Source: Bursaphelenchus xylophilus (Eukaryota; Nematoda; Chromadorea; Rhabditida; Aphelenchoididae). From it: a stretch of 64,000 nucleotides of DNA. Made by a program: the position numbers and the translations under genes. The stretch covers positions 2,232,001-2,296,000 of the forward strand of contig CAJFCV020000005.1 in the NCBI GenBank assembly GCA_904066235.2, read 5' to 3'. Shown here piece by piece: positions 34,351-45,510 of this stretch (position 1 is the stretch's first letter; every line of letters starts with the position of its first letter). The notes below the pieces were generated by a model. That model made no database searches. It was not told where the DNA came from and saw nothing but the letters and a program-made list of their open reading frames with translations.

Positions 34351-35126
34351 CAAAAATCGACCAAATTTTCCGTTGCAACGAAAAGTTTGGGCGATTTCAA
34401 CGCGTTGATGAAAAGGAACAAATATTAAAAATGAATCACTGCTTGAGCATGTTTGTAAACACATTGATAAACATCGAACCATCATCTTCCACCAAGAATT
34501 ACTTCCGAATTTCCACAGCGATGATAATCATGTTTATTGATGTCTTCGGCGATTTGTTGTTTTGGCCAGTTTTGAAATACGCGAAACATAAAAAGCGACG
34601 GAGAGGAAGCGTTTCGGTCAGTGTTTGGAGAGGTTGCTGGCGGCCGAAATAAACGGGATTTTTTGAGAGAAAGGAAAATTTTTTGATTATCTGCGGGTTG
34701 TAGGTAGTAGTTCATGTGCTGATTTTTGTTTTGGAAGGGTTTTCCACAAAATCTTCTACATGCCCTTAGGGAAAAATTAGTTAAAATTGCATGTTGACAA
34801 AGTGCGATGTTTAGGTTTTCTTCGAATTTTTCATCATGATTTTTGACGATTATATACATAATTATATACATATAATGTTCTAAATAATATCTTCTTTCAT
34901 AGGTTTTGCCTCGAAAAACTTTTTTGAAGTCCAAATTTACCCAATTCTCTGACATTTCATAAAAATTTTTTGTTAATTTCTAGCCATCATTTAGTATGTA
35001 GCAAACAGTAATACATGTAAAATCTCTTGCCCGACCCCGGATTTATCGCAATTCCCATTTGTTCCCTACGAACTACACTGTTACCCTCACTTTTTCCAGA
35101 AATCAACGCCTAATCAAACTTTCAAA

Positions 35127-35961
35127 ATGAGCCAGGACAAGTCTCTGATTGAGAAGATCTTCGGCAAAAGTCGTGAGGACTATGAAGTGGCCGCTGACAA
35201 AGCTCAGGATCTGGGGGTAATTTTTTATTAGTCATCATAAAAAATAGCAAAAAAAAACAGCTAATGTTGTAGGTAAAATAAGATAATTTTGTAGGTAAAA
35301 TACAGTGGTCCATTGGCCAAAAAAATGTTCCATTTTGCATCCGGGAAGCATCAAAAATGCAGCAAAATACCTCCTTCTCCCAGTGAAAAAACTCCAATTT
35401 CACAAGCGCCCTTCAAAATGGAGTTTTTTTAGTTGGAGAGGGAGGCATTTTGCCGTATTTTTGATCCTTCCCACATGCAAAACGATACGTTTTTTGCCGC
35501 TGGATCAGGTCCCTCACTGTAAATTGAATAATAAAAAGTAAAATAGTGAAAATTGTAGCCTCAAATGCTCAGGGCTTTAAAATAAATGACCATAGGAGTA
35601 ATTAGTTATTCATCAAAAAAAAAATTGATTTTAATCTCGCCTAAAGTAATATAACTTTTATGTTTAGGACCGCGCCTGCAAACAAGTCGCTGAAGCGCAA
35701 CGCCTGGCCGACGCTCGAGTAGCGCAGACCTCTCAGCGCGCCCACGAAATTCAGGACGAGGCCAACAAGAAGATCGACGAACTCCGCCGAGAGGGAAACT
35801 TGGCGGCCGAAAAAACGCACGAAATCTTTGAGAAAACCGGTAAGTGAGCTATCATTTTTTCCGGAGTTAAAATAAAGTCTATTTTGCTGTATTCAACGTA
35901 ACGGATTCAAATTCTAGGCGCCCATCTTGAGAGTTCCGGCCAAAACATCAGATCTCACTGA
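35127..35961 (+). CDS. LEA-like tandem family member 2, 101 aa
   Basis: Exons 35127-35216 (90), 35668-35839 (172) and 35918-35961 (44). The start MSQDKSLIEKIFGKSREDYE is followed by RLADARVAQTSQRAHEIQDE and the end ESSGQNIRSH. Intron 1 carries a MITE B (35301-35521). Exon lengths and phases are identical to members 1, 3 and 4, so the copies arose by tandem duplication of the whole gene. Confidence 0.85.
35301..35521. mobile_element. MITE family B, copy in LEA intron
   Basis: Begins TACAGTGGTCCATTGGCC and ends CTGGATCAGGTCCCTCACTG; the core GCAAAATACCTCCTTCTCCC is family B. It is largely self-complementary. Confidence 0.8.
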
Positions 35962-36261
35962 CTCCGACAAGGATAACATCGCAGATGCCCTCTTTTAGTC
36001 GAATATTTTTTAGATTTGAGTTTAGCCTGAATTCAGACACTATTCCATACATTTCTATTTATTCGATGCCTTAAATCTTACTGTACTTTTTTGTAAAAAT
36101 AAAAAATTTTTTTTTTGATGGCAAGTATAATATAATTGTTGTATAAAGAGAGAAATTGATCGCACTTGGACTAAAAATTGTTAAAATGACTTTTGAAGAC
36201 AGTTTCTGGCAAAATATTGATGTTTTCAGCTTACGCTAAAAATCCGAGATTTTCAAAATTT

Positions 36262-36415
36262 TTCGTATAAAATGTCACCTCATTTTTTGATAAGCATTTC
36301 AAAAAAAGCTGCAAACAACTCTAAAAATCCGACATTGAATATTTAATTTTAAAACTCCATGCTTTTTCAAATTTTATTTAAAATTTTGACTAACTTTCGT
36401 ATAAAATGTCACCCT
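36262..36415. repeat. 136-bp repeat, set 3
   Basis: TTCGTATAAAATGTCACC at 36262 and 36397, 135 bases apart, upstream of member 3. A single copy at 37990 precedes member 4. Confidence 0.75.
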
Positions 36416-36648
36416 ACAAAATTCGGCCACATCCGCCGGGCTATTGGACCGACATGACCAACTATGCGGAGATGATTATTTTCCAACACAAATGATTTGT
36501 ATAAACCCATCTAATCGTCAGTTCCGACCTCATCCATCTCAGCAACCAAGAATCACCCCCGAATTTCCACACACCCCTTATGGCCTCGTTCCTTGGTGCC
36601 TTACAAGTTGTTTTCGTCCTTTTGGCCAATGTTGAAACTCGCGAAACG

Positions 36649-36656
36649 TATAAAAG
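36649..36656 (+). promoter_or_regulatory. TATA box of LEA family member 3
   Basis: TATAAAAGGCGGGCAGAG, the best-preserved of the four paralogous promoters, lies about 410 bases before the ATG at 37062. Confidence 0.5.
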
Positions 36657-37061
36657 GCGGGCAGAGAGCCCTGTTTGGCCAGTGTTCGCGTCCGGGAAGC
36701 TGAGGCGGGGCGCTGGAAAAAACGGGATTCTTTTGAGGGAAACAATAAGATTTTCGATCATTTAGGATTTGTAAATAGTAGCAAGTGGCTTCAATTTTAT
36801 TTTGGAACATTTTTGGCAAAAAAATTTTTGTGCCCTTAGGGTGAGATTCGACAAATCACAAATTAACTCCGTTTTTTCGTTTTTTTTCTCTTTCAGTAAT
36901 TTTCCAGCTATTGCGCAGCAGTCAAGGATACTATAACGTATAAAAAATTCAAGCACCATCCTGGCTGTCGTGTATTACACAGTTTTTCGGTCATTTCCGA
37001 ATAATTAAAACTGCTTTTTACCCCATTTCTTTCCAGAAATCAACCCAACAAAACTTTGAAA

Positions 37062-37549
37062 ATGAGTCAGGACAAGACTTTGAAGGAAAAGATCTTCGGC
37101 AAGAGCCGCGAGGACTACGAGGTTGCCGCTGACAAAGCCCAAGAGATGGGGGTAATTTTTTGCCAAAAATTTTTTGAATTTTCATCAAACCTCTAAATTT
37201 TTTGCCCTAAAGTAATACTCTTTGAAATTCTTCAGGAAAAGGCATGCAAACAGGCTAACGAAGCGCAACGCTTGGCGCAGGTCCGAGTTAACGAGACCTC
37301 TCAACGTGCCCACGAGATCCGCGACGACGCCAACCAGAAGATCAACGAGCTGCAACGCCAAGGCAACCTGGCGTCCGAAACCGCGAATGAAATGCGCGGC
37401 GCGACCGGTAAGAGATGCTTTAAAAAAATTAAAAACCCTATCAATTTTTTAGGGAATTTAATTGTCCCTTTTCATCATACACGACATAATCATTTCGTAT
37501 TTTAGGCGGGCATGTGGAGCATTCCGGCGAACAGGTCAGATCCAAGTAA
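37062..37549 (+). CDS. LEA-like tandem family member 3, 101 aa
   Basis: Exons 37062-37151 (90), 37236-37407 (172) and 37506-37549 (44). It starts MSQDKTLKEKIFGKSREDYE, contains QRAHEIRDDANQKINELQRQ and ends VEHSGEQVRSK. Intron 1 is only 84 bases and free of inserts, so it shows the ancestral compact form compared with members 2 and 4. Confidence 0.87.
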
Positions 37550-38651
37550 CTCCAATGTAAATAATATTGTTTATCTCCTCTTAATGCCCAAATTTTTTTT
37601 AAATCTGTCTTCAGCCTCACTTAGGAGGCTATGTAGTTCTCAGAATTCTATTCGGCTGCTTTAGTCTTACTGTAATTTTTTTTGTAAATTTGAAAAATAA
37701 ATTTGGATGGTAAGGATAATATAATTGGTATTTGATAAGGAGAAATAATCAGATTTGGTCGGGAAATTGTTGAAAACAGTGTGTGAAGGCGCGTTCTGCC
37801 GAGGTAACCCAATTTTTCAGCGATTCTGAGGTTCCACACACCCTTTGATCGGGTCCCACCACGAAAACAAAATTTGAATGCGTTCATTGCAATCTTTGAA
37901 CCAATTGTAAACATCACTAAAATACAGCATTGAATATCTAATCATCAATTTTAGCTGCTTTTAAAATTGCTTGAAGTTATTGTCATCTTTCGTATAAAAT
38001 GTCACCCTCGAAAATTCGACCGAATTTGCCCGACTTTTTGACCAAAATGCCTCTTCTTATCGGCCCAATCACTTTTTCAGTCCCGTTGACAAGCATAAAC
38101 ATCTAATCGAGCCGTCATTTGCAATGTTTTCCATGTCATACAGAGCACAGAGCTACTTCCCCATTTCCACACCCATAATGGGCCTGTTGTTTGATGCCTT
38201 ATCGTTAGCTGTTGTTGTTGTGCAAATTTTGAAATTCACGAAACATACAAAAAGCCAAGAGAGGGAGGTTTTTGGTCAGTGTTCGCTTCGGGGAGGCTGA
38301 GGCGGTGCTAGAAAAACAAGATTTTTTGAGGGAGACCATGACATTTTTGACAATTTAGGGGTTGTAAGTAGTAGCTCGTGCCTTGATCTTGATTTTTTAG
38401 CAGTTGTTACAAAAAAAATTTATGCCCTCAGGGCAAATCCGCAAAAAAATCTTGAATTTTTGCGAATTACTACATCTTTTCTATGCTTTTTCGCATTTTT
38501 TATAATTTTTTCGTACTGTAAGATATAAAAAAATCTACATCACATCTCGTTGTTTTGTTTTAGACCGTTTTTCGGTCATTTCCGAATAATTCAAACTGCT
38601 TTTACCCTAATTTTTTCAGACATCAGCGTAACTTCCAATCAAATCTTCATA

Positions 38652-39339
38652 ATGAGTCAGGAAAAATCTTTGAAGGAAAAGATCTTCGGCAAGAGCCGTG
38701 AGGACTACGAAGTCGCCGCCGACAAGGCCCAGGATCTGGGGGTAAATTTTTCACGCCAAAAGTTCCTTTCATCAAAAAAAGATTCAGTGGCAAAAAACGT
38801 ACCATTTTGCATCCGGGAAGTATAAAAAATGTGGCAAAATGCCTCCCTGTCCATCTAAAAAAAACTGCATTTTGAACTGCGCGATCCCTTTCCCTCACAA
38901 AAAGAGTTTGCGCGCTTTTCAAATCGTAGTTTTTTCACTTGGAGGGGAGGTATTTTGCTGCATTTTTCATACTTCCCGGATGCAAAATGGCATGTTTTTG
39001 GCCAATGGATCAGGTCCGCCACTGTGTATCCTTCAAAATCCTTTCAGGATAAGGCCTGCGAACAGGCCAACGAAGCGCAACGTTTGGCGGAGGCCCGAGT
39101 GAATCAGACCACTCAACGTGCGCACGAGATCCACGACGACGCCACGCAGAAGATCGAAGATCTCCGCCGCGAGGGAAACTTGGCCTCGGAAAGAGCGAAT
39201 GCCATCCGCAATGCGACCGGTAGGGGGGCTAGAATTTTTTCGGGCCTTTAATAGACTCTGTGTGTCACATACGATATAATGATTTGATGTTTTAGGCGCG
39301 CATCTCGAAAGCTCAGGCAAAAATATGAGATCCAAGTGA
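38652..39339 (+). CDS. LEA-like tandem family member 4, 101 aa
   Basis: Exons 38652-38741 (90), 39048-39219 (172) and 39296-39339 (44). It starts MSQEKSLKEKIFGKSREDYE, contains QRAHEIHDDATQKIEDLRRE and ends ESSGKNMRSK. Intron 1 contains an almost complete MITE B; without it the intron would be about 65 bases, near that of member 3. The exon 2 donor is GTAGGG, weaker than its paralogues' GTAAG. Confidence 0.87.
38785..39027. mobile_element. MITE family B, copy in LEA intron
   Basis: TTCAGTGGCAAAAAACGTAC to AATGGATCAGGTCCGCCACTG; the left tip is slightly truncated. It occupies most of intron 1 of member 4. Confidence 0.8.
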
Positions 39340-39939
39340 CTTCAGCATGGATAATGTCATTTGTGTGGATTTTGAGCCCAATCCTTTTGAATTTTTTTTG
39401 AATTTGTCTTCAGCTTCGTTCAAGAGGCTATTCTGAACATCTTTACATATTCGCCGCTTTAAATCTTACTGTAATTTTTTGTAAAATTGGAAAATAAATT
39501 TTGATGGCAAGAATAATATAATTGATCTTTGACGAGAAAAAATAGTCAGTTTTGGTCTGAAAATCGTTGAAAAAGACTTGCGACGGCCGGTTCTGTTGGA
39601 ATTCTCCATTTTTCAGCGATTCTAAAATTCCACGGAACCTTCAATTGGGTCCCACCACGAAAAAATTTAAAAATTTGAATTCCCTCGTTGTGATCTTTGA
39701 ACAGAACTTGTTGTTGCAAAGAAATGTGTTTACGAAATGTTGTGAAATCGGCGGAGAGCAAAACAAACGGCCAATTTGTGCATCAGTTTATCCTTGGCCA
39801 TGTTTGGAGGAGGTCGTCCGATATTTTTCGAGATTTTTTTGCGATTTCCAATTTATTCCGATGAGTATGATTACTGTAAATGATGAGAATACACCTCTTC
39901 TTTCTAATTAAAACGCGTTTTATTACAAAGCGTAGTTTG

Positions 39940-42935
39940 GCCCGGACATTGTTAAAATCAGTGTCTCAGAATTGAACGAAAATTGGTCAACTTAATCACT
40001 GATAGGCACAAAACATTCGCTTTCTTTGTTTTTGCCCACAATTACCGTATGACGGCATACTGTAACATCATTTTTAAAAAAAGATATGCCCTAATTGAGA
40101 AAACGAAGCGCTATTTCAGCGCAAATTGAGTTCAGGTATATGTTTTCGATCATGTAGAACATTTTGGTAATTGTCACCGAAAACTAAAAATTACATCTAA
40201 GCTATGTTACACTTGAGACAACATACCATTTCGGGTATAAAAAATGCAGTTCGGACGAGGCGCAGATTTTGAAACCGGAATACTAAACTTCAAGCCTCGT
40301 CTAACAAACCGTAAAAATTTCAGAAAGATCAAATATATAGTTTTTGAGATATCGGACATTCAATGTCTCATGTGCAAGATCACCTTGACCCCGAAAAAAT
40401 CTGGCATTCTTAGGTTTTTGGCTAGGCGCAGATTTTGAAAGTTTCCAATACATTTTTATGAGATTTTAGGGGGATATAGAAAGTTTCAGAGGAAAAAAAT
40501 GAATAGTTTTTGAGAAATCGACCAAAATACCTTTTTTTAGGTCATCAGATGCCCGAAAAAATCTGGCATTCTTAGGTTTTTGGCTAGGCGCAGATTTTGA
40601 AAGTTTCCAATACATTTTTATGACATTTTAGGATGATACAGGAAGTTTCAGAGGAAAAAAATGAATAGTTTTTGAGAAATCGACCAAAATACCTTGTGTT
40701 AGGTCATCAGATGCCCGAAAAAATCTGGCATTCTTAGGTTTTTGGCTAGGCGCAGATTTTGAAAGTTTCCAATAATTTCTTATGAGATTTTAGGGGGACA
40801 TAGCAAGTTTCAGAGGAAAAAAATGAATAGTTTTTGAGAAATCGACCAAAATACCTTGTGTTAGGTCATCAGATGCCCGAAAAAATCTGGCATTCTTAGG
40901 TTTTTGGCTAGGCGCAGATTTTGAAAGTTTCCAATACTTTCTTATGAGATTTTAGGGGGATATAGAAAGTTTCAGAGGAAAAAAATGAATAGTTTTTGAG
41001 AAATCGACCAAAATACCTTGTGTTAGGTCATCAGATGCCCGAAAAAATCTGGCATTCCTAGGTTTTTGGCTAGGCGCAGATTTTGAAAGTTTCCAATACA
41101 TTTTTATGACATTTTAGGATGATACAGGAAGTTTCAGAGGAAAAAAATGAATAGTTTTTGAGAAATCGACCAAAATACCTTGTTTTAGGTCATCATATGC
41201 CCGAAAAAATCTGGCATTCCTAGGTTTTTGGCTAGGCGCAGATTTTGAAAGTTTCCAATACATTTTTATGACATTTTAGGAGGAAATAGAAAGTTTCAGA
41301 GGAAAAAAGTGAATAGTTTTTGAGATATCGACCATGGTGAACCTGTTATAGGTCAAGTTGCTGGAAAATTCGACCAATTTTCTTCGGCATCTCTTTTTTT
41401 CCGAGATACATGTGTGTTACCGTTTTTTTTCCAAATTGTCACAAATAAATTCGAGCTCTCTGCAAAACTTTTGTCAAATGTACGCCGATGGCTACGATTC
41501 TGTGTTCTGATGACCTAAAACAAGGTATTTTGGTCGATTTCTCAAAAACTATTCATTTTTTTCCTCTGAAACTTCCTGTATCATCCTAAAATGTCATAAA
41601 AATGTATTGGAAACTTTCAAAATCTGCGCCTAGCCAAAAACCTAAGAATGCCAGATTTTTTCGGGCATATGATGACCTAAAACAAGGTATTTTGGTCGAT
41701 TTCTCAAAAACTATTCATTTTTTTCCTCTGAAACTTCCTGTATCATCCTAAAATGTCATAAAAATGTATTGGAAACTTTCAAAATCTGCGCCTAGCCAAA
41801 AACCTAGGAATGCCAGATTTTTTCGGGCATCTGATGACCTAACACAAGGTATTTTGGTCGATTTCTCAAAAACTATTCATTTTTTTCCTCTGAAACTTTC
41901 TATATCCCCCTAAAATCTCATAAGAAAGTATTGGAAACTTTCAAAATCTGCGCCTAGCCAAAAACCTAAGAATGCCAGATTTTTTCGGGCATCTGATGAC
42001 CTAAAAAAAGGTATTTTGGTCGATTTCTCAAAAACTATTCATTTTTTTCCTCTGAAACTTCCTGTATCATCCTCAAATCTCATAAAAAAGTATTGGAAAC
42101 TTTCAAAATCTGCGCCTAGCCAAAAACCTAAGAATGCCAGATTTTTCGGGCATCTGATGACCTAAAAAAGGTATTTTGGTCGATTTCTCAAAAACTATTC
42201 ATTTTTTTCCTCTGAAACTTTCTATATCCCCCTAAAATCTCATAAAAATGTATTGGAAACTTTCAAAATCTGCGCCTAGTCAAAAACCTAAGAATGCCAG
42301 ATTTTTTCGGGCATCTGATGACCTAAAAAAAGGTATTTTGGTCGATTTCTCAAAAACTATTCATTTTTTTCCTCTGAAACTTTCTATATCCCCCTAAAAT
42401 CTCATAAAAATGTATTGGAAACTTTCAAAATCTGCGCCTAGCCAAAAACCTAAGAATGCCAGATTTTTTCGGGGTCAAGGTGATCTTGCACATGAGACAT
42501 TGAATGTCCGATATCTCAAAAACTATATATTTGATCTTTCTGAAATTTTTACGGTTTGTTAGACGAGGCTTGAAGTTTAGTATTCCGGTTTCAAAATCTG
42601 CGCCTCGTCCGAACTGCATTTTTTATACCCGAAATGGTATGTTGTCTCAAGTGTAACATAGCTTAGATGTAATTTTTTGTTTTCGGTGACAATTACAAAA
42701 ATGTTCTACATGATCGAAAACATATACCCGAACTCAATTTGCGCTGAAATAGCGCTTCGTTTTCTCGATTAGGGCATATCTTTTTTTAAAAATGATGTTA
42801 CAGTATGCCGTCATACGGCAATTTTGGGCAAAAACAAAGAAAGCGAATGTTTTGTGCCTATCAGTGATTAAGTTGACAAATTTTCGTTCAATTCTGAGAT
42901 GCCGATTTTAACAATGTCCGCCCTCCTTTAGGCTA
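39940..42935. mobile_element. Giant palindrome F5 (about 3 kb) with inverted tandem arrays
   Basis: Left arm 39940-41340 and right arm 41510-42935 are near-identical inverted copies. The same 64-residue frame appears on the plus strand at 40244-40438 and on the minus strand at 42425-42619. Each arm carries about six direct copies of a roughly 160-bp unit (GCCCGAAAAAATCTGGCATT, GGCTAGGCGCAGATTTTGAA, GAATAGTTTTTGAGAAATCG). The spacer is about 170 bases. The element separates LEA members 4 and 5. The repeated frame is probably not a gene. Confidence 0.9.
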
Positions 42936-43033
42936 AGCTCCAAAGTGCGGCAAAACGCGTTTTAAATACCTTTTCTCTGATTTTTATTCAAATTTTTGCA
43001 GAAATCAACGCAAATTTCAACCAGATTTTCAAA

Positions 43034-43826
43034 ATGAGCCACGAAAGATCCCTCGGTGACAAGATCAAGGACACTGCTGAGAATGTGAAGGAGAAGATCT
43101 TCGGGAAGAGTCGCGAGGACTATGAAGTGGCCGCTGACAAGGCTCAGGCCTTCAGTGTGAGTTTGGAATTTTTTTGATTGTTTGTGATTTAGTCGGAGAA
43201 AATATGGAATTTTGAGGGGTAAAGTGCGAGAGTTATGCAGCATCGTCTTCAAGAAGGATTCTAGTTTCATTTACTAGAGTTTTGAATCATTTCCGAACCG
43301 TTAGAAACTTAGAATTTTCAAAAATCCATTAATTTTTGTCTTAAGTAATATAATTTCAGATAAAAATCATGAAATTTTTGTGATTTCGTCCTTCAATTGA
43401 TGACTAAGCCGTTTCAAAATTAGTTTCAGTCATTTCTAAAGCTATGACAAGAGGGATCATCAAGAAATTTCAGTCTAATACATAAATTTCAAATTTTGTC
43501 ATCTAAAGCAATATAATTTCTTTTAATTTTCAGCACAAAGCTGCCCACAAGGCCGATGAAGCCCAAGATCTGGCCAACGCGAAGATCCACGAGTACTCCG
43601 ACGAAGCCAATGAGGTCAGAGGTCAAGCCACGCAGAAGATCGACGAGCTCCGCCGCAAGGGAAATGCAGCCTCCAAAAAGGCGAATGAAGTCAAGAATCT
43701 TACAGGTGAGCTTGCTAAAACTTTCTCCTGACTTGTATTAGACCCTAAAAACCTTATCTGACATAATGGATTCGTATTTCAGGCGAGCATCTCGAAGAGG
43801 CCGGCGAAAATTTGATAGCCCACTAG
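43034..43826 (+). CDS. LEA-like tandem family member 5, 112 aa
   Basis: Exons 43034-43156 (123), 43534-43705 (172) and 43783-43826 (44). Exon 1 is 33 bases longer than in members 1-4 because of an extra 11-residue LEA unit (KDTAENVKEK) before IFGKSREDYEVAADKAQ. Exon 2 reads HKADEAQDLANAKIHEYSDE and so on; the end is GEHLEEAGENLIAH, close to the end of the 29389 gene (AAGENIKAH). It looks like the bridge between the two LEA types. Confidence 0.87.
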
Positions 43827-44481
43827 CTGTCATGGATAATATCGCTGAAGTCCACTATCATCCCGCATAATGTTACCCCTATGTCTTCTTGATTTTGATC
43901 CAGTTTCTTGGTCTCTATCCACATGGTACTCTCTAAATTTTATTGTAATTTATGTGTAATTTATTTGTTATTGTAAGATAAACTTTATGGTTAATATTAT
44001 AGGTTATTTTTTCTTGAAAGTTGTCAGATTTTTGAAATAAACGACCAATAATCTGTTATAAATGTATGTTACGGCATTTTTCCGGCATGAAATCTCGCTT
44101 TGTGCGATTCTGAAATTCCACGGACCCTGTAATCAGGTCCCACCACGAAAACAAAATTATTTGAACGAGTTGCCTCATAGTGATCTCTGATCAGGACTTG
44201 TTTTTGTTTACCGAATGGTTGCGAAATGCCTTGAAACATTCGATAAACAAATTCGGCCCAACCCGGTCTTTGGCCACTCCGCGGGGCGTTTCTTCGAGTT
44301 TCCCTCTTCCGAGCCTCACAATAACATGTTATTGTGGTGTTTGGTCGCTATCTGCGTTATAAATGCCGTTCGAGATGTTTGCAGATCATTCTTCATGCCT
44401 TTTCGGCCCGAAATTTGGCCATGTTGGCGATTTTTGGTCGAAAATGATCGAGCAATTTTAGTCGGGAAAATTCTATTTTTA

Positions 44482-45207
44482 CTAGGGAAGTGTACAAACG
44501 AACCCTCACCAAATGGCAAGTGTTATACACCATTGGAAAGCCCTTGAAAAATGGTGAAAGGTACCATTTTCATTTTTTGCAGAATGCCTCAGGGCAAAAA
44601 ATTATAAACGGTTGATTTGTCCCTTAAGTAGTTACAATATCTGCCGTGGGGCAAAATAAATCTTATTTCAAAACGCTAAATGGTAAATATTGCTACTAGG
44701 TTGGCCTAAGAATCATTATGAAGTTTGGCGATTGCCAGTAAAACCATTTTACATATGATATTTATTGGTTTTAAATACCCACAACGTGTAAAAACACTTT
44801 TCACTTTTTTTAATTTTGAAAAACATGTAAGTTTGATGGTTTTAACCGTAATCGACCGTTTTCTAGAAAAATTAAAGCGTTTGTAAAAGTTTAACTCAAA
44901 TATTATCCTAACTGTAAGAACGCAAAATGTTTTTGCCCAAGCTTGGAATCGAACCTAGCTTGGTTTGGCTTATCAGCCTGCTCAGCAACCACTGCACTAT
45001 TGAAGCAACCCTCTTCGAGAATTTTTATCCGCTCAAGAGAAAGATTTTTATTGCGAAATGACCTAAAAATAATGAAATTTACAGTATGCCGTCGCGGAAA
45101 GGCATTCTGCAAAAAATGAAAATGGTATCTTGCACCATTTTTCAAGGGCTTTCCAATGGTGTATATCACTTGCCATTTGGTGAGGGTTCGTTTGTACACT
45201 TCCCTAG
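44482..45207. mobile_element. Foldback element F6 (TTA-flanked) with tRNA-like core
   Basis: Ends CTAGGGAAGTGTACAAACGA at 44482 and inverted at 45207, with TTA on both sides (44479-44481, 45208-45210). Arms are about 110 bases. Inside, on the minus strand, lie a perfect B box GGTTCGATTCC (44945-44955) and an A-box-like AGTGCAGTGGTTG about 40 bases before it. Confidence 0.85.
44935..45012 (-). pseudogene. tRNA-like sequence inside F6
   Basis: A and B boxes are present on the minus strand (B box 44945-44955; A box around 44985-44998). Acceptor ends do not pair properly. It is probably a tRNA-derived Pol III unit of the element. Confidence 0.45.
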
Positions 45208-45510
45208 TTAGGCCTAATAATTTTGCTCTGAAATTAGTGCGTATGACAATGTAGTTGTCGAAATTCACCATGAACGGTCTTGGGAGCCCATGGACTTTCT
45301 TTTTTGACCCGTATTTCCGCAATTTTGGACGATTTTCGTTGTTGTTGAAACAAAATTTGTTGTTGTTTACGACTTGCATTGCGAAACCCGATGAAACAAA
45401 AACAAGAAACAAAGAGGAGGCGAAAGCAAGTCAGTATCTGTTTCAGTGGGTCTGGTGGACGGTCGAGTTGCTTTCGCTCTCTTATATTTTTTTTTTCCGA
45501 CATGAATTTA

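Noticed and set aside
34482..34955. 157-aa minus-strand open frame
   Set aside because: Covers the promoter region of LEA member 2, has no domain and no splice support, and its composition is like intergenic DNA.
40500..41300. Regularly spaced repeats resembling a CRISPR array
   Set aside because: Units are about 160 bases without unique spacers, in a eukaryotic context; this is a tandem satellite.
40244..42619. Identical 64-residue frames on opposite strands
   Set aside because: The identity follows from the palindrome F5; the frame ends in the 160-bp repeat and shows no protein features.
44903..45412. 169-aa minus-strand open frame
   Set aside because: It runs straight through the F6 right arm, the tRNA-like core and flanking sequence, with no domain; it is chance openness in a repeat.
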